DNA of 64,000 nucleotides from Eumeta japonica (GCA_005406025.1 BGZK01001392.1:62001-126000); one strand, 5' to 3'; shown: positions 32,400 to 46,159, counted from the stretch's first letter. A program made the numbers and translations. The notes: generated by a model from the sequence alone, not told the origin.

Positions 32400-33980
32400 C
32401 AATTTGAACATTTGTTGTAATAAACTATGTCATTTCCCTATCTGACTTTTATGCCAATAAACCTAGGTTAAGATTTTTCATTATTTTATTGATTTTACTT
32501 ACTTTTGTTGACTTTCGTAAAAATGCCATCACTATCTGTCTCGCTCACTCATGGCAAACATGTCCCGTATCCATCTCTCTCATCATTTTACCGTAAAATT
32601 AAGAACCTACCAAGAACTTGCGTGAATCAAAAACATTTTAACTGAGTAAAATGGGTTAGCAAAAATCGGGAAACTTGAGGTTTTTATTATTTTACTCGTT
32701 TTTTTTTAGTATGAAATTAACAAGTATTGTACCATTTTAAATTCCTGATGCGCTAACTTTTAATGGCACTTGCTAAAGAACTCTAGTACATTTTTTTAAA
32801 GGAGGGCCCTTTCAAATTCGACAAATTTTGAAAATTTTAAATTCATAGTTTAACAAATTAATCTTAATTCTAGGAAACTTGGGGCAATTGTGTCATTATT
32901 TTTGACTGTCATTCAGATATGTTATTTAGAGTTATGGTTCCAAAGTTTAAATTAACAAACATATTAAAAATTAACCACAATAACTGAAAAATGGTTACAG
33001 TTTGACCAAATTTCTAGGTTTTTCTTAAAATGCCCATAATTTTCAAACTGCATGGGATAGATTTTTTTTTCTGATTTTTCTCATGATGGTTACGATCAAT
33101 ACTCTCACCCCGTTTCGGCTTGACGTTGAGTTCTGGGATACCTTGTAGATTGAAAACAACAATTTAAAAAAATTTTGTCTTTGTTTTTCGAGCACACCTC
33201 TGAAATTACAATCGAATGTTAATATGATTTTTACAGGTAGATAGAGCTTATTTTGGAATAAAATACTGACTTTATTTCATTTAAATCGGATATAAGGAAA
33301 AAAATTTATCCATTTAAAAATCTAGTTTTGAGAAGTTGCAAGGCAAGTGATAATTGCTAGCGTCGAAGATTTATAGAAGTTACAATACGAACGAACAACA
33401 ACGATCAAAAGGAAAAAAAACTATTCGACTGATCAGGATGCACACGGCTTATTGAAAAACGGGGAGAAACAGAAAATAGAAAGGAGACCGGGGTTGAAAT
33501 CGGGCGTGAGACCCGAGACTTTTGATTCTATAAGATCGTGACTAGAACCGAAATGAGAAATAGTACCGGGACCACAATTAAAAGCGGGAACGACAGCATC
33601 CAACACAAAAGGTGAAGGACAATTCTAAAATTACGTCGACGAAGCTGTGGGTGGTGAGCTTATTTCTTATAAAACTACGTGGAATAGCATAAGGTACAAA
33701 TCGACTTATCCATACTAATATATAAATTTACAGAGGTTTTTGTGATTGTACTAGAATATTATTTTGAATACTAAAATTAAATTCAATTTCCTCAAAATAT
33801 GTCTTTGACTGCCAGGTTGAAAAGTAAAATGTGACAATGACCTGCTGCTATTGTAAATGTGTAAATATATTTCTTTGAATGTTTATACTTCAATAATGTT
33901 CGAACGACTAAAGCAAATATGGTGAAATCTTATGTAGATATAAAAATGTCTTGAAATATGACTTAGGAAAAAATCAGCAA
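32400..33980. other. Intergenic, AT-rich, no gene recognised
   Basis: Poly-T tracts and short frames only. 32700-33350 has the low-complexity look of old repeats, but no partner was found in the window. Confidence 0.4.
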
Positions 33981-34044
33981 GGAGATTCGGTTTGGAGTCA
34001 ATAGTCATGGATCCCCATGCATTGTATATGTTTGTCTACTATTT

Positions 34045-34650
34045 TATAACCGGCTTAAAAAAAAAGAAGAAGGTTCTCAATTCGACGATATTTTTTTATG
34101 TTTGTTACCTCAGAACTTTCGACTGGGTGAACTGATTTTGGGTGATTTGGTCCAGTTCTGACAATGGCATCCATGAGAAAACCATACAAGTCTTAAATTT
34201 GAATTAAGAATGGGCGCGACAAATGGACGAATAACTCAATGTCACGACAACTGATTTCGATGATATTTTTTTTTATTAGCAAGGATATACTTCAAGGGTA
34301 GTTTGATGAGAGTTTAATTAGGTTCTGATCATGGGATCCATGACAAAGTAAAGGAACTCTTCAATTCTTTGGAGCAAATCAACAATACTCGCCCGAATCT
34401 TTAATAGGCTATCCGAATATTTGAGTGGCCTACCGTAACGTCGTTATGGTCAAGTAATTGTTGTAGTTGAATATGATGATCAATGGAATTCCATAACGGC
34501 TTACAGTAAGGGTGCGATTTATCAGCAGCACGTTTAGTAGGTCCACCCATATTCAGACAAATTAGTGAGTTTTCTGCAGATTCACTAAAACTCATAAAAT
34601 AAACGAAAATTTTAACAAAAAAACCGACTTCAAAACAAATTCCAAAACAA
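34045..34650. repeat. Lepidopteran dispersed repeat (accgacttcaaaa type)
   Basis: The start (ccggcttaaaaa, aagaaggttctcaattcga, tgtttgttacctcagaac, tttcgactgggtgaac) and the end (aaaaaaccgacttcaaaac) correspond to a repeat very common in moths and butterflies. No coding frame is supported. Confidence 0.5.
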
Positions 34651-37600
34651 ATTAATATGCACTAAAAAGAAAAAAACATAATTGCGTATTCTTCTACAAC
34701 TTAAAAATCAACTTACTTGCTCTACTCATATCAATATGTAGGTGCGATCTATGCGTTTATCAGCAAGAAGGTAGGTAGGTCCCTACCTACTTCAAATTTA
34801 ACTCAACACATACCTATGAATAACAAACAATGATCAAAATATTTTCTTGAATTCTCCTAAGTAAAATGAAATGAAAAATATTAGACAATTTGATTGACTT
34901 AAAAATCAATCAAATTATTACAATAATGTAATGTATTGATTAATAATTACAATGATTGTTATTTTTGGAGTCGGTGTCGGTCAAGGAAACACTATAATAT
35001 ACCTAGCAATAGACGCCGACTACGCAGTTGAGCACTCGAAAACATTACGCCGGAAGCCGAGTTTCTAGGAACCGGCGCAGGCGCGGCGTAGACGGGCCGC
35101 GCGCCGAAATGAAAATGGCGTCCGATAAAAACATTAGCATAGCAACTTTGACATTAATTACTTTCTTTGTTTACACAAATAAAATACTACGTTTTATTCT
35201 AGCCGTTTAAAGGTTTCAAATGTTATTCTTATTAGATACGTCATTTTAAATATTAAATAGTTTCAAATATCATAATATGAAAGTTATATAATATGATAGT
35301 ATGAAAAGTATTTCAGAAGCAAATATTTCGTAAATTATATATATTTAATATCTATGTGGTTCACAAAATTTGGCTATTGCAAAACTGGGATGCATTTTGA
35401 AATGTGCATACATATGTTATTTTAGATTTTACCGAGTTCAAATGTTTTATAATATTCATGTTATATATACGACGAACACAAAGATAAACAGTTTACGAGT
35501 TTTAAATATTACTAACTATTAGTTTAAAATATTATTAACAAATGAATTCTTATTTAAAAAAGTGGATAAATACTAGTTGAACTCGCGTGGGAATGCCTCT
35601 GCACGATAAATATGTTATCTACCACGTTTTCTTTAATCTCACCTAAATTGATTGTGGTAACTAAAACAACTGCATTAGTAAGTGTACGCGCACGCGCTGT
35701 ATTAAGAGAACCATCATGTTATTGTAAGACTTTTGTAGTTTGTTTTAGGTTTTTATATAGATAAAGAACTATTTTCTATAGTATTTTTTCTAAATTTTAA
35801 TCTTAGTAGTTATGTAGATAAGGGGGGAATGGTCATTTTTTTATCTATTTTCTTAATAAAATAAAACTATCCATTTCACACTTATGAAGTATAAAAGAGA
35901 TACAACATAACGTGCACCATTAACGTTCCGGGCTAGTGTTCAGCACGCGCGACCTTGTTTTGACGGCCTTCGATAAGTAGAATTTCGCCGAACGTGTGCG
36001 CTAACTCGTAGACCGACTGGCGTTTTCAGGAAGCGATAAACGAACAGCGACACAAACAATAACAGGCAATGATAATGGACTATATTTGTATGTAATCGTG
36101 AACGTCCAGATGCATCGAACTTTTTAAGATTTGTACTTTAATACTGTTTTTCAGCGGAGGTGCAACATAAAAAAGTGTCGATTTTGCGGAAATCATATTA
36201 TACGAAAGGGATCAATAGCTGACGACTATGTGATTTTTGGTTTTCAACCACTGGGCAGGAAAAGTGGTAGATTACAGCTAAGGTAACTGAATTTACCAAC
36301 AAATAATTTTATTAGTTAAGAAAGTACTGCAGCTTGAAGTTACAATAGTTCTAAACACGCGAACGCGTCTGCGCTGGCCGTGACTCGGCGCGAAGAAAGC
36401 GCTTACGAAGTTATATTTTAGGCGAAAACCTGCCGAATGAAGAACGAAACGTAACCGAAGTGATAAATAAGCATTTAGATTCAATACATTCTCGCAATCT
36501 CACAGCGGGTAGTTGTTGCGCTTTGCTTCAGAGAATTTAAAGACACTCGACGGATCATGTCACTATTCTTATTCAAGTTCCAACTACCAAATTACACACG
36601 TTGATAACCCACGCCGGCACGTACTCCATTGCGCCCGCGTCTACGCAGACGAACCGGCCACCGACCGCGTGCGCGCCGGCTTCAAGGCCAAGACTGTTTA
36701 CTGTGTGTTGTGACGCGATAACCTAATCGATGCATCGATTTATACTGTTTTGAAATTTATTGCGTCGATGATACAGATTATAGAACATTTAGTTACGCAT
36801 ACGCATACTATCAGATTGATAGAAATTGTGAAAAATGGGCGTAAATTTAATGACAGTTGTGCAAAGTGACCACGTCTCTACGTGGCGCTTCGATCGCATC
36901 GTTCGTTTTTTTATATTAATTTTATTTTTGAATCTTTTATCCTGCGTTATTTAAATATGTTTCAATTTATTCGTATTCATATAGAGGTGATGTTCTTGTA
37001 ATTTTTTTTTGTATATCATTTAGTTACACATAATGCTTTTCCTTATAATACGTTGTACCCTAAGAGTGGCTAGAGGCCACTGATCTTAAACTTGTTTCGC
37101 AAATAGTTTTAATTTTCAATTTCTAGAATCATAAAATAATTTTTAATATCAAATAAACGTTATTCGAGAAAAGCCTATCAAATAATCGCATTGCAAACGG
37201 TTTAAGGTTATAGAGATTGGTGCATTCAAGGAGACTGACAACCGCGCATCGGGGACTGTTTTATACTGTAATAGCTTTCGCCTGTAGTTTTGCCCGGACG
37301 GGCCTACATAAAATTATTCATCTTTTACATCGAACAATCTCCGTTTAGTTACATTTACAACTGAGATGTATTCTTTAACTACCACGTTCGTCTTCAACGT
37401 ATCCTAAGTTCTCGAATTCAATCACCACTCAAAGACACGTAATGTAGAACTTTTACTCTTACGTATTACGGAGTATAACGTAAATTTTGGTAAGCGTTCT
37501 CACGTTGAACATCTTCGTTTCGCCCGTATTTAGGCCTAAATACATGACCATACGAACGAAATCTCCAAGTAAAACACAGATGAGTCCAAATTTGAAATTA

Positions 37601-37660
37601 AATAAGATGTGTTGTTATTTACTTTCAAATTCTCAACGTCACACTTCAAAACCAATATAA
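34650..37660. other. Intergenic, no gene recognised
   Basis: Small hairpins occur (ggtaggtaggt/acctacctac near 34768-34790; gattga/tcaatc near 34892-34915). GC-richer patches at 35030-35115 and 36600-36720 carry open frames (35028-35210, 36513-36713) with no recognisable similarity and no paralogue in the window. Confidence 0.4.
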
Positions 37661-37673
37661 AAATGTGTAAATT

Positions 37674-37721
37674 ATAAACGATAGTTATAAGAACGAGTAA
37701 ATTCTTATAACTATCGTTTAT
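37674..37721. repeat. Perfect 20 bp-arm hairpin with 8-base loop
   Basis: ataaacgatagttataagaa (37674-37693) pairs fully with 37702-37721. AT-rich flanks (tatata follows) suggest a short MITE; a hairpin RNA precursor is conceivable but the stem is very AT-rich. Confidence 0.85.
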
Positions 37722-39104
37722 ATATAAGTATCGATTTTGCGACTGTGGGTATCGCTTACTACGACCAGGCCTTCGCCTAGAACATCACTATCGATTCTCT
37801 AGTTCCCGCCGGCCACGGCCAAGGTTCATTCATTCAGTCCGACTCACTGAGTCCGACTGTGAATGTCGTAATTTGAACGTCGTCGTGAGCGCGCTGTTTC
37901 TGATAAACTGCCACTTCGTGCCACACTTCTGTACGTGTAGTACGTGTCGTGGACGATCTCTTTACTGATTTTTGCTTACTTTTCATTTGAAGTTTATAGA
38001 ATGTATTTAATTTAGTATGAATGTAATAATTCCAATTGCGGAAAGTTTTGTCAAAATAAATATTAATTATTATTTGTGTGGTAATTATACGTATATATTT
38101 TATGTACTTTTTTTAATGGTTCATTTTTCGTGATTGAAATTAATAGTGTAATTTATTCTCTGGTACAATTTATATATTTAAACTACTTATAAAAATAGAT
38201 ATGAAAGCTAATTATTAGTCACCTAGCATTATTTATATCTATTTAAAATCATATTCATTTTGCGAAGAAAACGCCTATTTTATGTAAATGGAGGTGCTCC
38301 TTTTTGTAAATAACTTTACAACGGCTACTTCCCATTTTAAGGGCGGTTCCGCTCGCGCGCATGTAACTAATCATTCCTATCCCTATATCGGTTTCAACGC
38401 TGAGCTTCAAAGTGGGAAAGCTCAACACAAACAGTAGGTATGAAAATGGTGAAATCGTTGAGAGAAAAAATTTACAGTGCGTAAAATTTAGAAAATTTTT
38501 ATAAGATACATTATGTATTATGCGATGTTGCACTTTTGAATTAAAATGGTAAAAGACAAATTGGATTTGATAAAAAAAATGGAATCGATAGCCGCATTAG
38601 GGGTTTGGTTAGCCAGTTCACATCTCGAAAGAATTTAAAAATTGCAACATATCATTTATAGCAAACGTAATATTTTAGTTTTAGGCCGTACTTTGTAGGT
38701 GCTTGGAAAAGGATATGACACCTGTATAAATTCGCAAAAGAGAAGCTAAATGGCAATAAATATTTTTGGCATAGAGTTTAGCAAAATGTTTGAACATCAT
38801 TGGAATATTTGCATAGTCTTTGCAGAGATCGTTTAGAACAGAAAACTGCTATATTAAATTAAATTAAAATGAGGTGTTAAATATAATACTCACAGTAGGA
38901 AAAGTGATCCGGTACAACTGCAGAATATTTTTTTATGTGTCACGGAAATCTACTAAGTAATTGACAGATTAACCAATGTAATTAATTTCTATACGAAAAT
39001 TTATTATTTGTGAAAGAAATAGGATTAAAAGAAATACCAGTAGGCTGAACATAAACTCGATACCAGAAATAAAAATAAACGTGTTTACATGTTAGTCGAC
39101 TATG

Positions 39105-39773
39105 CAGAAGCGTAGCGTACAAAAAAAAATGCATAAAATTAAAAGAAATGTTCATTCATTATAATTATCTATCTGTCACTTTTCCCAAATTTTTTACAAA
39201 CAATACAAATTTATATATATAAGAAAGTTGTGTTAGTTACACGATTTATAACTCGAGAACGCCTAGAGCGATTTTTGGAATTTTTTATGGATTCGTCTGT
39301 GCTCCGGATAACAAAATAACCATTAAAAAATTGAAAAACTTCATTAAAAAATAAGTTATGACCTTATTATTTTTATTCATACATTAAGTACTAAAGGGCT
39401 TTGTACGCCATCTTCATCGTTGCCATAGCAACCGTAATTATTTATGTGAGGCGGATTACATTAATATTAATTTTTTTTTCACTGTCAAATAGATCATAGT
39501 ACGTCTTTCATTTATTGCCAAAAGGTTCAAACTTCAACCTTATCACTTCAACGTGCTTTCTTAGTTCATGATTGTTGTTAGGGAATGCTGCCAACTTTTG
39601 AACACACGCTTTACGCGGGAAAAAAGTAAATTGCTTTTTTTGACTTTTGTCATTTGTGAAATAAAAAAAATTGGGAATTTTTTATTAATTGTTGCTTACG
39701 CACGTTGAGGACCCCCGTAGTACCGGGGCCCCGTATAATTGATACGGCAGATACGGCGGTAGCTACGCCCCTG
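39105..39773. mobile_element. hAT-type MITE, 669 bp, with 8 bp target duplication
   Basis: The left end CAGAAGCGTAGCGTAC and right end (reverse complement CAGGGGCGTAGCTACC) are imperfect inverted repeats. They are flanked by identical CGACTATG at 39097-39104 and 39774-39781. This 8 bp duplication with CAG...CTG ends defines a hAT insertion. No transposase frame is present, so it is non-autonomous. The interior includes a stretch (gttgtgttagttacac, ataactcgagaacg) resembling another common lepidopteran repeat. Confidence 0.85.
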
Positions 39774-40431
39774 CGACTATGCAAAGTTTAACAGAAAACA
39801 CATTGTTAATTCTTCTATTGTATACGGTGTTATTTCGCGGCATTTCATTATTACACGTTTGCCTGCAACATGTAGCAACATGCAGCATACAATCCACCGC
39901 TGACCCTTGGATCTGTTCTTCCACTATTTATGCTCATTCAACAAATTGAATTAACTCGAGAGGATGGATAGATATCGAACATTGAAGCGAATGTTAGTTT
40001 TCTATTTATCTTAACCGGCAATTGATTAGTTAAAAATTATGCTTACGTTTCATGTTAATTAAGCACATTTTACACAGCACAGACAATCATGTCCACCAGG
40101 ATGTCAGGAATGTTAAAACTACCAACAGATGCAATCCCAACTACCTTGTCTGCAAGCAGCAATTTATGATCCTCTACTATTATAAAAGAACAATTACAAA
40201 TAAAACAATTTAAAACGATTATCTCAATAGGGTATAAAGTAATCTCTATATTTTAATACAGAAATACGCATAAGCTTCCACAAATATCTGGAGAATTCGA
40301 ATTATGAAAATAGGAGCCAAAAGAAATACTTTAAAGATTAAGTGTCACCTATAAATATAATACATTCATAAGCAATCCAATTCTGTACATTAATTTTTTT
40401 TTTAAAACAGTAAGTGGTACGTACTAACCCG

Positions 40432-41316
40432 TATGGAATTGATCATGCATCTTTTCGTAAATATTCATGATCTCCTTCCTTTCCAGAACAACTTTGTATG
40501 TACTTCTGAGTACAATAGCTTAGAATATATAAATACGAGTTTCGTTTCGAAAATCCTATGATAAAAACACTTGCGTGATGCCGCGCCTTCCGCCCCCTGG
40601 TCCTAGTTCTATGTTGCGGCCTAAGACGCCGAAATAATGACGCAGGCGATCGCGTAACCCAGCGTGCGCAGTGGGCGGACGCATGTGAGTTCGTGCTTGT
40701 CTTTAAACTGCATGAAGTTCAACGACAAGGTATTTTATTAGTATAAGTATTACGTTTACGACATTGATATTTTTGAAATTAAGTTGTGCGTGATTCATAT
40801 TCAAGTGCTTAATGACAAAGGCTTTCGCTGTTATCGCATATGCAAACATGATTTATTGTTGGGCAGTTTGCAGAGGCGACATTGTTAGGGCTTTCCTAGC
40901 GAAATTTACTCTGACAATGAACAATCTGTGAGTCCGCATTTAATTTTGAATGTTGTGTATCGTTCAAGCAATAAATTGCCTTAGTTTGCCTTGTTTGTTT
41001 AGAGATGAGTGGAACACATGTGGAAAATCAGAGATTAATTTCATAATACCTATCGCTACTTTTATATCACTGACACATCAAGTGTCATTCGTAGGTAAAT
41101 GACTAGACGCCGCCACCCGTCGGGGGGTGGCGGCGGCGTGCGGCGCTCACGTTATAGGCTACTCGCTTATTTAGTCTTTATTCTTTTATAATATTTATAA
41201 GCATATTTTCAGTGACATATTTTTGTTATAGTCACTTTGGTAAAGTTGTTGTAAAGGAGGAAAATATAAATAGTTGCGAAAAGACGCATAATCGGTTCCA
41301 TTCTGTATACATAATA
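40432..41316 (+). mobile_element. 0.9 kb inverted-repeat DNA transposon, copy 2
   Basis: Ends: gatcatgcatcttttcg, aaatattcatgatctcc, agaacaacttt at the left; aaagttgt, aaaggagg, gcgaaaagacgcataatcgg at the right. The interior matches copies 1 and 3, including the mini-ORF region (about 40820-40990), which here lacks the ATG and has an early stop (N-N-L then TGA). The putative donor reads gtaaatgactag at 41094, and the acceptor tttgttatag is near 41230. A GC hairpin (gccgccaccc/ggggtggcggc, about 41108-41134) replaces the unrelated hairpin of copy 1. Confidence 0.65.
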
Positions 41317-41954
41317 CAGATCCCAAAACAACTGTTTTTAATATTTTTGTCTGTTTCCTGTATATTTTTTTTGTTTGTTTGTTTAGGTATCATTAAAAAG
41401 TAATGGATCAATCTGGACACATATTATTCTGTTTTATCAGGTAATCTACTGCTTAACTTAGGGTACAATTTTTCACATGGTAGTACATAGGGGCTAGGCA
41501 GTCTTTCGTTTCTCCTTAAAATGTTATTATGTTTTATAACAAAAATATAAACTAATTAGCGGGCAACATATAGTATGGAATATGGAGGGAGGAGGATTAT
41601 AGGGAGTTTCAAATGTACCATTGGATTTTTTCCCTATAGAATTTCAATCTAAGTTCTGTTTACGCGATTTGAAAACCAATAACACCAGTTACAGACAATA
41701 GCTAAAAACGAATTACAATGTGCCTATGACAAAACAAACAGCTTAAAACTTTTTAATATCTGACTGCAGATTCTAGTCAGCATCAAAAATCGTTTGGTGT
41801 ATTATACTTCTTTACCTGTATACACTTTACACATTATCGTCCAGAGCGCAGGCGCGCTTCCGTCACGACTCAACATGTTTTCCCATTTTCATGCTTACGT
41901 AAAATTATACTTATTAGCCTCACTTTTTTTATTTAATGGCAAACGTTCGTGAGA

Positions 41955-42370
41955 TTAATTCCCTAGGCTCGACTCGCAACGTCTATTGAACATCTGGCGG
42001 TAGACGCTGCGGCCGTCTCGCCTCGGGGAAGGTCACACAGACGACTACGCTGCCGAGGACGGCACCACGGCCGCTCGCCGTGTACCGCGATTCCCCAGCG
42101 CCGAATTACCGCGACGAATCGAGCCTCGTGGATCGGCATTAGGCGGTTTTCACTGCGCGACCGTGTTATTAATAAGCACCACGTGTCGTTACCGACATGA
42201 CCAGACATACAGTCCGGTTCGGCGCGCGTCGACAGCGGACGGCTCCCGTCGGGACTGACCGTGTGCACCGCAAACGTGAGCTGGCGACTGCCTAGCGCCT
42301 GGCCTGTGTGGTCGTCTGGTGGTGGTGACCGATCGGGCGGCGCGTCACTTTTGCAGAGGGAGTAACGGGT
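41955..42370. repeat. GC-rich duplicated block, copy 2 (partner 4985-5445)
   Basis: CpG-rich, with the shared landmarks listed for copy 1. The 101-codon minus-strand frame at 41963-42268 is not preserved in copy 1 and is therefore not taken as a gene. The block ends near gcgagcgaggtaaac, where a donor-like site could end a non-coding exon. Confidence 0.55.
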
Positions 42371-42850
42371 GTGAATTTTGACTGCGAGCGAGGTAAACTT
42401 AATAAGAAAACATGAGTTCTTAACATAACTGAGCTAATCGCTCCTTGCTCCGATAAGGCTCGTCATGTCGTCGAGTGCAGACGCTGTCGGCACTTTGGTG
42501 CAAGTCCTTTGAAAAATCTGAAACGAGAACCCGCACCATCGATGGATGTAGGTGCGGTTCGGCGATTTCCTTTTTTGAGCAAACATTGTCTAAAAACAGT
42601 TGCACTCCGGGAGTGCCGACAGAAGTGAAAACTTGAACAATTACCTGCGCAATTTTTGAATCGTCAGGAAATATTTTATTATGCAGGAAATACTTTTAAA
42701 TTAAGTGTTCTTTTATTCATTATTATAAACTACTACTACCAAAATTATATTACAATTTTCATTTAATGCTCTATTGTACATGAAAAATAATGCATATTAA
42801 CTTACATACATAAATTGCTATCTATTGCTTATGAAATATGAAATTTAATT

Positions 42851-42880
42851 AATTGGTATTCTTTGAAATGAATACCAATT
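42851..42880. repeat. Hairpin
   Basis: aattggtattc pairs with gaataccaatt across 8 bases. It lies just before the endonuclease relic. Confidence 0.8.
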
Positions 42881-42884
42881 AAAC

Positions 42885-43300
42885 TTATGAATTTTCATCT
42901 GTAATTTCACCAACTCTTCCATCATCATCATTGTATTTCAAAACTGAAACTATAGGTTTGTGGTAAGTAAAATTGAAAACAAACAATTTGGATTTGAATC
43001 TATTTAAATATCTTGTAAAGACGGCATCGATTGTGGTTTTATATCTCATTGTGCTAGGGTTGTGATCATTGGTCATCGTTAAATCAAATTTTCTAGTTAA
43101 AAAATTCAATTAATTCCAGATTTTTATGATCTGCAAAGTTGATGTTGAAATCTCCACTCAAAATCATTGGAAAATCATCAAATCTCTTTCCAATTTTATC
43201 TTGAAGTAATGGAGAAGCGTCTTTAAAATAAATAAATATTTTTTTATACAAAAATTCCCGTATTGCAGACTTTTCTTACAAATTTCCAAAAATCTTTTCT
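42885..43300 (-). pseudogene. Endonuclease relic of a mobile element (EEP fold)
   Basis: On the minus strand, 43220-43110 reads LLQDKIGKRF, then PMILSGDFNINFADHKN, the G-D-F-N motif of exonuclease-endonuclease-phosphatase nucleases. After a frameshift in a run of T bases at about 43105-43111, the frame continues (43109-42885) with LTMTNDHNPSTMRYKTTIDA and FNFTYHKPIVSVLKY. These match the C-terminal pattern of this fold (T-T-I-D-A-V-F and S-Y-H-x-P). The arrangement resembles endonucleases linked to Helentron/PIF1-helicase elements of insects. The helicase is not present. It is dead because of the frameshift and missing N-terminal part. Confidence 0.55.
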
Positions 43301-43803
43301 TAGCGGGCACCAAAATTACTCAAACACAAATTCCAAATTACACACATCTGGCCAATTTGATGATCCTAGCTTTAGTAATAAAGAATAATGGTGTCGGTGT
43401 CGCGAGTTTAATGGTTTTTCCTCCACCTTAAAAAATGTTGAACGTGCTCAACGCGCCTAAGGAAGTTTTCACTTCAAAATTTTACTTTTTTTATTTTCCT
43501 TTGAGGAAGTATAGACTAATTTATGAAACTGAATTCAATATTTTTGTACTCCAATACTTAATTTAACTTTATTTTAAGTTGTAAACTTCTATACGTAGTG
43601 ACTATATGGTAGTCATTAAATAAATAGAGGCGAGGGGGCATGATGATATACTTAACGTTTATCCAATGAAACTAACAATGTTATTCTTTTTCTAGGATTT
43701 TTATTTTAGTAAACAAATTTAGTAATTAGTTTTCTATAAATTAACACTTATTAGGTACTTTTGTTTGGTAATTAAACTAAAAACAATGAGAATATGATTG
43801 AAA

Positions 43804-44180
43804 TCCCATCTTCCCATCTTACCCCTGGTAGGGCGAGATGGGGAGATGGGACTTTATGCATTTTTTGAGAATTTTACAAGTACTGATATGTGAAAAACCG
43901 TCAACTTATGGTCACTGGTGAACTTCACATGCGAATGCCTATCTTCGTCTGAGGGACGGAAAATGTTTTTGCTGTTACCATGTAACTCCATCTTTTTCTC
44001 TATTACAGCATCCACCGCATTTTTCATGATTTCTTCTCATCTCTTGTCTCTATTTATCGTTCTTTTATAATGCTTCATCATTCTGATAGAAAAAAAACAG
44101 AGACAGTTAAGTCCATATGGCATCAAACATTTTAAATCTTCGGAGAGGCAAGATGCGGGACACCGTTTCCCATCTTATCC
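43804..44180. repeat. Repeat with catctt/agatgg hairpin ends
   Basis: ccatcttcccatcttaccc (43805 on) pairs with gggcgagatggggagatgg across a 4-5 base loop. Related pieces (gaggcaagatgcggga and ttcccatcttatcc) recur at about 44141-44180, so this may be a MITE whose ends carry this motif. Confidence 0.5.
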
Positions 44181-44439
44181 ACGTAAGCCTAACGAATTTT
44201 AACGAATTATTAATAAAAAAAAATGGCCTTTATGAAAACAAAAAACTCCTAAACTGTTGGCGTGATTGTTGACACATAGGAATAACTTTACACCATCTCT
44301 TATATATGTCACACTACCTATATATATGTGTGTGTGATATTTGTGTAGCAAATGTAAACCAAGTGTAATGCAAAAATGTACAAACATTTCAGAAAAATCA
44401 ATTTTTGTGACAGTTTTAAATAACAAGTCTCGTCGCTTC

Positions 44440-45550
44440 TCGCGTCAGTCATTGTGTTTACCTGATTGACATCCAAATGGCGCTTCGGCGTGCGCCAGCG
44501 GTATCCTGATCGTAGATGGCTCGCTACACAGAGCCGCTACTCCGTCTCGCTCCCTCTCCTATAATTGCTTATCAATAAGTAGAAAAGAACTGTGAAGCAG
44601 AAAAAGCGAGGGGCCGGTTTAAAAAAAAAATGCGAGTTTATTATTCTTCATTTACTTTACATCATGACTCGTTTACTATTTTAGTTGAGTATCTTGCAAA
44701 TCTTATATGAATCAAGCTCTTAATATACAAATATTAGTGACAAGCTTGACAAATTCATTCTCACAACTCATACAAAATTGAGTTTAATTATAAATTTCCC
44801 GTGGAAAGTTTGCAAAGGCAATCTTATGCGTGATTTTAAGTGAAAGAAGGGCCAAATTCCTTCTCCAAAAATATTGAAAGTGCAAAAAATTTTGTTTTTG
44901 AATTACGTGCATTAAAATAGTAAAGGACACTATCCCTCGGTACACCTTTTAAAGAGGTTTTTATTATGAATATTGGACGACAACAATCGTTAAAGTTATA
45001 AGTTATTCGAGCCACATCCTCCCATAATCGTCTTATTAAAGATCGAGATATTTAGATCGTGAGCCCTGGATGTAGTCCCGATATGGATCCGGGGCTGCCA
45101 TAGCCCGTCGTCTCCTCTCCGGTGACAAAGACACGAAGACAGTGATTTTAGTTTGACTTAATTTAAAAATTCATTGGCCGATTCGCCTGTATTTAGACTC
45201 TCGATACATTGTACTGTTTACAATATATTGTTTTGTAAACATATACTGTCCGTAAGTAAGGTCGTTAACCACTCGCCTACCGTCGCTTCATTTATGACTC
45301 AGGGCCGATGCATGGCAAGCGCCCAAAGAATTCGCTACATATTGCTGTTTTTTTAGTGATAAGACGCATCTTACAACAAATGCTGTGGAAATATGTTACG
45401 AATCTGAACGCCCTTCTACAGTTATTATGCAGTAAACTCGTTGACATCGATTCGTAAACAATCATTATATATCAGTGGTCTAGAACTTCTATTTGAAATA
45501 AAAAGATTGTTGGAAATGATAACTCCCAACAAGCACTGCATCAGTAGACC
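44440..45550. other. Intergenic, no gene recognised
   Basis: A GC-richer stretch at 44475-44560 and a cattaggcccgt-like stretch at 45080-45120 have no partner in the window. Short frames only. Confidence 0.4.
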
Positions 45551-45554
45551 TGGA

Positions 45555-46155
45555 GATAGTGGTACAAAATTCCAGGTTATTTGTACCGGTATGGTCACTC
45601 TTCAGGGGGTCTAATTACCTAATGACTAAAAGGAAAGTGATGATCATAACGCTGTCTGCTACCGGCGGCCCATCGCGTGGGCGTTCATCGAACGTGTCGT
45701 ATAAATTACGAGTGTCAAACGATTTGTTACAAAAATTCTTGTTTTTTCCGATAGTCGATGAAAAAAAGAATTATACGGTAGCGTAAGACCATACTTCTCC
45801 GGTGTGACTTACAACCCGCCATACCGACGAGAACACACTAATTTAAGATAAACAATTCACCTATTTGTACCAGGCTATTTTTTGCACAGCTATTTTTTAA
45901 TCGACGTCGAGTAGCCACTCACGAAAATCACCATGCCGTACTTTTCCGACGGCTCCAAATGGCCGCCATACCGCTGCAAAAAAAATATTTTTTTTTTGTA
46001 AAACGATTTGTATCAACCTATAATTTTTTTTCCAGCTCTTTGTATGATCATAAATAGAAGTCTAATAATGCCATACGCGTGAGAGGTGGCGAATAAGTAC
46101 AATATTTTTTCAAAATAGTAAGATCTTATACGTATTTCGAACGATTTGTACCAGT
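45555..46155. repeat. Two pieces sharing cgatttgtaccagtatggcact-like sequence
   Basis: Landmarks such as atttgtaccggtatggtcac (45580) and cgatttgtacc-agtatggcac (46143), with acgatttgt-acaa pieces between, suggest two ends or copies of one repeat. Confidence 0.35.
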
Positions 46156-46159
46156 ATGG

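Noticed and set aside
41963..42268. 101-codon minus-strand frame in a GC-rich block
   Set aside because: The duplicated block at 4985-5445 does not keep the frame, so it is not under protein-coding constraint.
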